This document shows, in pieces, positions 59,599-64,000 of a stretch of 64,000 bases of DNA. Origin of the DNA: Streptomyces sp. HUAS MG91 (lineage in GTDB: Bacteria > Actinomycetota > Actinomycetes > Streptomycetales > Streptomycetaceae); contig NZ_CP159534.1 in NCBI RefSeq assembly GCF_040529335.1, positions 186,001-250,000 on the forward strand. The letters are read 5' to 3'. Made by a program: the position numbers and the translations under genes. Under the pieces are notes generated by a model. The model saw only the letters and a program-made list of their open reading frames with translations, was not told the origin of the DNA and did no database searches. The first letter of the stretch is position 1. The number at the start of each line of letters is the position of its first letter.

Positions 59599-59675
59599 GA
59601 CTCGTTCCCTCTTCCGTGAGTTTCCTGAGCTGCCGGTCGCGTCCCGGTGACCGCCTGGACCGTCTTCAGCTTGCC

Positions 59676-59714
59676 TCTCCATTCGTCACCAGTCAAGACG
59701 GTGACGAATGGAGA
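59676..59714. promoter_or_regulatory. perfect 15+9+15 palindrome upstream of the 64-aa gene
   Basis: Arms TCTCCATTCGTCACC (59676-59690) and GGTGACGAATGGAGA (59700-59714) are exact complements, separated by AGTCAAGAC. A minus-strand -35-like TTGACT (59691-59696) falls in the spacer. Best explained as a high-affinity operator over a minus-strand promoter, or alternatively as an RNA hairpin. Confidence 0.7.
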
Positions 59715-59791
59715 TACCTTCAGCAGTCCGCGCCACACGTCACTCGGCGGTGGCCGACGCGGTCACGGCGCGTGCGGCGCGGTGTCGGTGT

Positions 59792-60238
59792 TCAGCGGCC
59801 GGGCGCGCGAGTCGTGATCTCCTGGAAGAACCATTCGTTGCCGTCGGGATCGGCGAACGAGGCGAAGGTGCCGTAGCTGGGCCGGTCCGGCGCCATCCCC
59901 TGCACGCGCTGCGCTCCTCCCGCGTGATGGAAGGCGCCCGTGGCGTCGTGGAACGGGCCGGTGACGTCGACGCCGCGTCCGGTGAGTTCGGCGTGCGCCT
60001 GCTCGATGTCGGTGACGATCAGGTGCAGGCCCTGCGCCGAGCCGGCGGGAGCGGTGGTGAGCCCGTCGCCGAAGATGACGGAGCAGGCGGAGCCGGGCGG
60101 CGTCACCTGCACGATGCGGTAGCCGTCGTGGATGGGGAAGTCCGCGTCGAGGCGGAATCCGAGTTTCCCGGAGTAGAAGTCCTTGGCCCGGTCGACGTCC
60201 GAGACGGGGACGACGACGACTTCGAGCTTCAGATCCAT
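59792..60238 (-). CDS. VOC family (glyoxalase-like) protein
   Basis: A 148-residue protein. VPVSDVDRAKDFYSGKLGFR is the VOC N-terminal motif, LHLIVTDIEQAHAELTGRGV the second half, and FADPDGNEWFFQEI the C-terminal metal-Glu motif. ATG 60238 begins the usual MDLKLEVVVVPVSDVDRAK. It resembles actinobacterial VOC proteins that act with or near small hydrolases. It lies 65 bp downstream of the alpha/beta hydrolase gene on the same strand and may share its transcript. Confidence 0.88.
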   Translation of the reverse strand: MDLKLEVVVVPVSDVDRAKDFYSGKLGFRLDADFPIHDGYRIVQVTPPGSACSVIFGDGLTTAPAGSAQGLHLIVTDIEQAHAELTGRGVDVTGPFHDATGAFHHAGGAQRVQGMAPDRPSYGTFASFADPDGNEWFFQEITTRAPGR

Positions 60239-60303
60239 GGCGGGCGTTCTCGCTTTCGAGACGGTTCGGGTACGGGGATGCGGACCGGTTCCGCGGGCGC
60301 CGG

Positions 60304-61164
60304 TCACCGGGTGGCGCGGGCGGCGTCCTCGATGACGCGGGTGACGAGCCCGGGGTGGGAGACGGCGACGGAGTGCGAGGCGGCGACCTCGGTGGTGCGG
60401 GCGTGGGCGCGCTCGGCCATGAACCGCTGCGCGGCGGCCGGGATGTTCAGGTCGCGGGTCGTGACGATGTCCCAGCTGGGGATGGACTTCCAGGCGGCCG
60501 TGGTGGCCTTCTCCTCCAGCGCGGACTGGGCGATGGGGCGCTGCCCGGCGGCGGCGAGCGCGGCCTGGGCCGGCGGGACGTCGGCGGCGAACTGGTGGCG
60601 GAACTTGTCCTGCTGGATGTAGAGGTCGGTGCCCTTGGTGCCGTCGGGCAGGGTGACGGGCACCGGGTCGAGAGCGTCGGGGAGCGTGGATCCGGGGTAC
60701 TTGCCGGTCAGTTCCAGGGCCGACTCCCCCACGGCGGGCAGGAACGCGGCGACGTAGACGAGCCCCTTCACCTGCGGGTCGCCCGCGGCGGCCTCACTGA
60801 TCACGGAACCGCCGTAGGAGTGTCCGACGAGGACCTTGGGGCCCTTGACGTGGTCGAGGACGCTGCGCAGCGCGGTGGCGTCGGCGTGCGGGCCGCGCAG
60901 GGGGTTGGCGGCGGCGACGACCGGATATCCGTCGGCGCGCAGCCGGGAGACGACGCCGTTCCAGCTGGAGGAGTCGGCGAACGCGCCGTGCTCCAGCACG
61001 ATGGTGGGCTTGGCCGCGCCCCGGGGCTCCGGCGAACGTCCGGCGTCGGCATCGGCGTTGGCAGTGCCGCTCAGCGCGAGGGCGCCGAGCGCGGCACCGG
61101 CCGCGACCGCGGCCCCGATACCGGTGAGAATCCGTCGGCCGTTCGCACGCTTGATGGTGAACAC
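60304..61164 (-). CDS. secreted alpha/beta hydrolase
   Basis: A 286-residue protein with GTG 61164 and AGAAGGG 6 nt before it. The signal peptide is RRILTGIGAAVAAGAALGAL with a likely cleavage after TANADA. The hydrolase domain starts PTIVLEHGAFADSSSWNG, the nucleophile motif is VGHSYGGSV, and the His is in SHSVAVSHPG. This 'HGAFADSSSW' type is the widespread actinobacterial esterase-like family. It is divergent from another hydrolase across a 368-bp gap. Confidence 0.88.
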   Translation of the reverse strand: MFTIKRANGRRILTGIGAAVAAGAALGALALSGTANADADAGRSPEPRGAAKPTIVLEHGAFADSSSWNGVVSRLRADGYPVVAAANPLRGPHADATALRSVLDHVKGPKVLVGHSYGGSVISEAAAGDPQVKGLVYVAAFLPAVGESALELTGKYPGSTLPDALDPVPVTLPDGTKGTDLYIQQDKFRHQFAADVPPAQAALAAAGQRPIAQSALEEKATTAAWKSIPSWDIVTTRDLNIPAAAQRFMAERAHARTTEVAASHSVAVSHPGLVTRVIEDAARATR

Positions 61165-61532
61165 GAGAAACCCTTCTCGAAGGATCAGAGAAATCAGAGG
61201 GATCAAAGAGATCGGCGGCTTCGGACGAACCGAAGGAGTCGACGCGGCGCCGAGGCGAACCGCCTCGGCGTCACCGCTTTGTCTGGTAACCAACTTGTCA
61301 GGCACCTAATAACCTGTCAAGGTGGTGACGCGACAGTGACGGTCGATCTCCGTCCTCACTGTCACCCGCGAACAGCAGGCACACATCCGTCACTTGACCA
61401 TCCACCGGACGCCGGACACCGCACACCCGGGAAGTGGCCCGTACGACGGTCAAGTGACTGATGCGCGCACCGAAGGCGCGGAGAAGAGTGGCCCTGTCGG
61501 TAAGCACACCGCACTCGCACGGAAGGTTTCAC
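61165..61532. promoter_or_regulatory. gene-free divergent control region with two inverted repeats
   Basis: No credible gene lies in these 368 bases. One imperfect palindrome is CTTGTCAGG (61294-61302), 10 bp, CCTGTCAAG (61313-61321). A second, wider, perfect 11-bp pair is GTCACTTGACC (61389-61399) and GGTCAAGTGAC (61448-61458), 48 bp apart. All four halves share an ACTTG(A/T)C core, as expected for several sites of one regulator. A weaker pair GACAGTGA/TCACTGTC lies at 61332-61363. Confidence 0.55.
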
Positions 61533-62594
61533 ATGATCAACAGGCGTAGCTTCAACAAGGCCGTGGGCTTGGGCACGGGGGCGGCCGCCGCCTCACTGGC
61601 CGGACTGCAGGGCGTCTCGCACGCCGCCGCCGCGACCCCGGGCCACGCCGGGAAGGCGCCCGTGGTGCCGACCGTCACCCCGGGTACGCACACCTCGTTC
61701 CCCGCGCTCAAGCAGATCAAGGCCGGCGTACTGAACGTCGGTTACGCCGAGCTGGGCCCCTCGCACGGGCCCGTCGTTCTCCTGCTGCACGGCTGGCCGT
61801 ACGACATCCACAGCTACGTCGACGTCGCGCCGCTCCTGGCCGACCAGGGCTATCGCGTGATCGTGCCCTACCTGCGCGGCCACGGCACGACGCGATTCCT
61901 GTCCTCCCGGACGGTCCGCAACGCCCAGCAGTCGGTGATCGCCCTGGACATCATCGCCCTGATGGACGCCCTGAAGATCCAGAAGGCCGTCGTCGCGGGA
62001 TTCGACTGGGGTTCGCGCACCGGTGACATTCTCGCGGCGCTGTGGCCCGAGCGGGTCAAGGCACTGGTCTCGGTGAGCGGTTACCTGATCACCAACCGCA
62101 AGGCCCAGCTGGAGCCGATCTCGCCGACCTCCGAGCACACCTGGTGGTACCAGTACTACTTCGCGACGGAGCGCGGCAAGAAGGCGATGGAGCGTCAGGA
62201 CCTGCGCCACGACCTGACCAAGCTGGTGTGGCAGATCGTCTCGCCGACCTGGGGATTCGACGACGCCACCTTCGAGCGCACCGCGGCCGCGTTCGAGAAC
62301 CCCGACTACGCCGCCATCGTCATCCACAACTACCGCTGGCGGCTGGATCTGGCCGAGGGCGAGCGACGCTACGACCGTTACGAGGACAAGCTGTCCGAGG
62401 CCCCGCACATCGCGGTGCCGACCATCACCATCGACGCCCAGTACGACCCGTTCACAGCACCCGGCGACGGCGCGTCGTACCGCTCGATGTTCACCGGGAA
62501 GTACGAGCACCGCACGCTGGCCGTCGGCCACAACCTGCCGCAGGAAGCACCGACGGCGTTCGCCCAGGCCGTCGTCGACGTGGACCGCTTCTGA
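61533..62594 (+). CDS. Tat-exported epoxide hydrolase-like alpha/beta hydrolase
   Basis: A 353-residue protein. The N-terminus MINRRSFNKAVGLGTGAAAA has a twin-arginine (RRSFNK) motif and a hydrophobic core, so export is by Tat. The catalytic domain has the oxyanion motif LLHGWPYD (HGWP), nucleophile Asp158 in GFDWGSRTG and the His in VGHNLPQE. Asp instead of Ser as nucleophile marks the epoxide hydrolase/dehalogenase group. GGAAGG precedes ATG 61533. It faces another hydrolase across the divergent region. Confidence 0.87.
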   Translation: MINRRSFNKAVGLGTGAAAASLAGLQGVSHAAAATPGHAGKAPVVPTVTPGTHTSFPALKQIKAGVLNVGYAELGPSHGPVVLLLHGWPYDIHSYVDVAPLLADQGYRVIVPYLRGHGTTRFLSSRTVRNAQQSVIALDIIALMDALKIQKAVVAGFDWGSRTGDILAALWPERVKALVSVSGYLITNRKAQLEPISPTSEHTWWYQYYFATERGKKAMERQDLRHDLTKLVWQIVSPTWGFDDATFERTAAAFENPDYAAIVIHNYRWRLDLAEGERRYDRYEDKLSEAPHIAVPTITIDAQYDPFTAPGDGASYRSMFTGKYEHRTLAVGHNLPQEAPTAFAQAVVDVDRF

Positions 62595-62608
62595 CGGACG
62601 ACGAGCCA

Positions 62609-62633
62609 GGGGCCGGCCCCCCCGGCCGGCCCC
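62609..62633. terminator. hairpin terminator after the epoxide hydrolase gene
   Basis: GGGGCCGGCC, a CCCCC loop and GGCCGGCCCC form a perfect 10-bp stem 15 bp after the stop. Confidence 0.75.
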
Positions 62634-62762
62634 GGCACGGCCCACGCCCCGCGGGGCGAGAAGCCGTCCCGGGCGACACATGTATGTTCCGCACTCCTCG
62701 GCACGGGCGCACCGGCGTGGGTACCATGCCCAGCGTCCACCACTAGTGAGGAGTGACCGGTT

Positions 62763-63233
62763 GTGACCAGCCCATCAGCCGACACGCTCCGATCGCGGTA
62801 CGTAGAGCAGGCCGCGTCGGATCTGGAAGACAACCGTCGCAGGCAGCAGGAACTGACCGAGAAGATCAAGATGCTGGAGCAGGAGGAGGCCCTCCTGGTC
62901 GACATCATGCATCTCGCCGAGCGGCACGAGGGTGCGCGGCCCGCGGCCCCGCGCCCCGAACGGAAGAAGCCCTCCCCCACGCGGGAGAAGGCGGCGCAGC
63001 CCCTGCTCGGGGACCTCCTGGTGGAGCTGCTCGCGCAGTACGAGGAGCCGCGACTGGCCAGGGAGCTGCGGGACGAGCTGATGCAGAAGCATCCGGACCG
63101 CTCCCCCACGCCGCAGGTCGTGCGGAACACGCTGGAGTCGCTCGTCGCCAAGGGCCGGATCCAGCGCCACAAGCAGCAGCGTTCGGTGATGTACACGAGC
63201 ACGGAGTCCGGCCCCGCGGGCACGGACGGCTGA
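62763..63233 (+). CDS. coiled-coil/winged-helix regulatory-type protein
   Basis: A 156-residue protein with GTG start after GAGGAG. The N-terminal 50 residues predict a coiled coil (DNRRRQQELTEKIKMLEQEE). A basic, proline-rich linker follows. The C-terminal 60 residues look like a winged helix (PTPQVVRNTLESLVAKGRIQ, RHKQQRSVMYT). The family is common in Streptomyces, and its targets are unknown to me. Confidence 0.75.
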   Translation: MTSPSADTLRSRYVEQAASDLEDNRRRQQELTEKIKMLEQEEALLVDIMHLAERHEGARPAAPRPERKKPSPTREKAAQPLLGDLLVELLAQYEEPRLARELRDELMQKHPDRSPTPQVVRNTLESLVAKGRIQRHKQQRSVMYTSTESGPAGTDG

Positions 63234-63360
63234 TCCCGGTCGGGTTCACACCTCTTCACACCCACATGCACATCCGGGTACACGCATCTCACCCGGCGAG
63301 GCGGCGCCGACCGCCCTCCGCTCCGTCCCGGGCGACAGCCGACCGCGCCGGGCCGGCCGA

Positions 63361-63909
63361 TCAGCCCTGGGTGCTGTGCTGGCGGGCCCGATAGGCGGCG
63401 GCCTTGACGCGGTTGCCGCAGGTCCGCATCGCGCACCATTCACGCCGGTGCCCCCGCGAGCGGTCGAGGTAGACCTGGGTGCACTCGGGGCGGGCGCACT
63501 CGCGCAGCAGCGCCCCGTCGTCGCCGCCGAGGATCTCGACGGTCTCCCGGGCGAGCGCCGCGAGGCCCTGGCCGACCGAGCCGGTGCGGGTCGCGCCGTC
63601 GGGGCCCAGCCGCAGCGTCACGGGCATCCCCGACGCCTGCAGATTCAGCTCGGCCACGGCGTCCGGGGGCAGCGGCTCGCCGTGCAGACGGGCCGCGACC
63701 AGTGAGTAGATCGATTCGCGCAGGTCGACAGCGAGGGTGAGGTCCACCTCGCTCGCGCCCGGAGCCAGATCGAGCATGCCGGACTCCACGAACCAGTCGT
63801 CGAGCAGCTCGGGGGTGGCGAGCTTCTCCATCGGCAGGTCGTTGCGCCTCGCGCGCAGCGTGCCGACGAAGTCGAGGGGGAGCGTCCCACAAGGAAAGGC
63901 ATGATTCAC
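63361..63909 (-). CDS. ABATE-domain protein with CGNR zinc finger
   Basis: A 182-residue protein with GTG start. The N-terminal ABATE domain reads LPLDFVGTLRARRNDLPMEK. The C-terminal CGNR zinc finger carries ECARPECTQVYLDRSRGHRR, then EWCAMRTCGNRVKAAAYRAR. Four cysteines fit one zinc site. These proteins are thought to be transcriptional regulators in stress responses. Nothing is recognised in the 91 bases upstream to the window edge. Confidence 0.92.
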   Translation of the reverse strand: MNHAFPCGTLPLDFVGTLRARRNDLPMEKLATPELLDDWFVESGMLDLAPGASEVDLTLAVDLRESIYSLVAARLHGEPLPPDAVAELNLQASGMPVTLRLGPDGATRTGSVGQGLAALARETVEILGGDDGALLRECARPECTQVYLDRSRGHRREWCAMRTCGNRVKAAAYRARQHSTQG

Positions 63910-64000
63910 GTAACCATACTGACCAGTGACCTACGAGAATGCAAGCCTCTCCCTTCCCGCCCCGCCCGCGCTCCCGCGCGAGAGCACGCCCGCACTCTGG

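Noticed and set aside
1..64000. CRISPR arrays, tRNA or rRNA genes, insertion sequences, integrase and attachment sites
   Set aside because: None could be supported on reading: no regularly spaced repeats, no transposase or integrase motifs and no tRNA-like cloverleaf with conserved bases were noticed.

Overview
The window is very GC-rich actinobacterial chromosome, almost certainly Streptomyces. The signs are near-universal G/C at third codon positions, many GTG starts, frequent 4-bp ATGA/GTGA gene overlaps, LAL (large LuxR) regulators, an SpoIIAA/RsbW-like pair, a mycothiol-enzyme-like domain, DUF574-type methyltransferases and a CGNR zinc-finger protein. About 70 genes are packed on both strands. 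I see no tRNA, rRNA, CRISPR, IS element or phage gene, and one pseudogene.

Layout. 1-4.8 kb is a cobalamin module: the end of mutA, mutB and meaB (methylmalonyl-CoA mutase and its G-protein chaperone), then on the opposite strand a cobalamin riboswitch ahead of a [2Fe-2S] ferredoxin-like gene and a FhuF-like Fe-S gene. 4.8-13.6 kb holds a patatin lipase, an ECF sigma/anti-sigma pair, a TetR-patatin-P450 unit with two palindromic operators, an RsbW-like kinase, a STAS protein, a broken DUF2804 gene and an XRE-like regulator. 13.6-18.8 kb holds two TetR-controlled divergent pairs (epimerase, MFS) and a ROK regulator.

18.8-25.8 kb is a nine-gene operon of the little-understood EF_0829-EF_0839 type: an amidohydrolase, a PRD protein, an SFCGS protein, DUF4312, DUF4311 and DUF4310, a DgaE-like PLP enzyme, HPr and a KDPG-type aldolase. 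It diverges from an IclR regulator. It looks like an unorthodox PEP-dependent transporter coupled to breakdown of an (N-acylated) amino sugar acid. 25.8-35.6 kb is a xylose/isoprimeverose regulon: GH1 beta-glucosidase, sugar ABC transporter, xylA, and divergent xylB plus alpha-xylosidase, with a shared 29-bp motif in the xylA/xylB intergenic region.

35.6-44.5 kb holds a MarR/DMT pair with nested palindromes, a GNAT, a DUF574 methyltransferase, a deaminase, a 3-hydroxyisobutyryl-CoA hydrolase, an MFS-TetR operon and an acyl-CoA oxidase. 44.5-49.6 kb is an Asp23/Gls24 envelope-stress locus: ECF sigma, a zinc-finger protein fused to an Asp23-like domain, and a small partner, divergent from Asp23, a DUF2273-like protein, a DUF6286 protein, AmaP and YihY. 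49.6-59.4 kb is rich in regulators: two convergent LAL proteins, TetR, NB-ARC, an MmyB-type XRE protein and a lone LuxR HTH. The right end carries a 64-aa orphan gene behind a perfect 15+9+15 palindrome, a VOC protein, two divergent alpha/beta hydrolases (one exported by Sec, one by Tat), a coiled-coil/winged-helix protein and a CGNR protein.

Functional names come from recognisable motifs and remembered family features. No database search was run. Starts were chosen from Shine-Dalgarno spacing, overlaps and family length.
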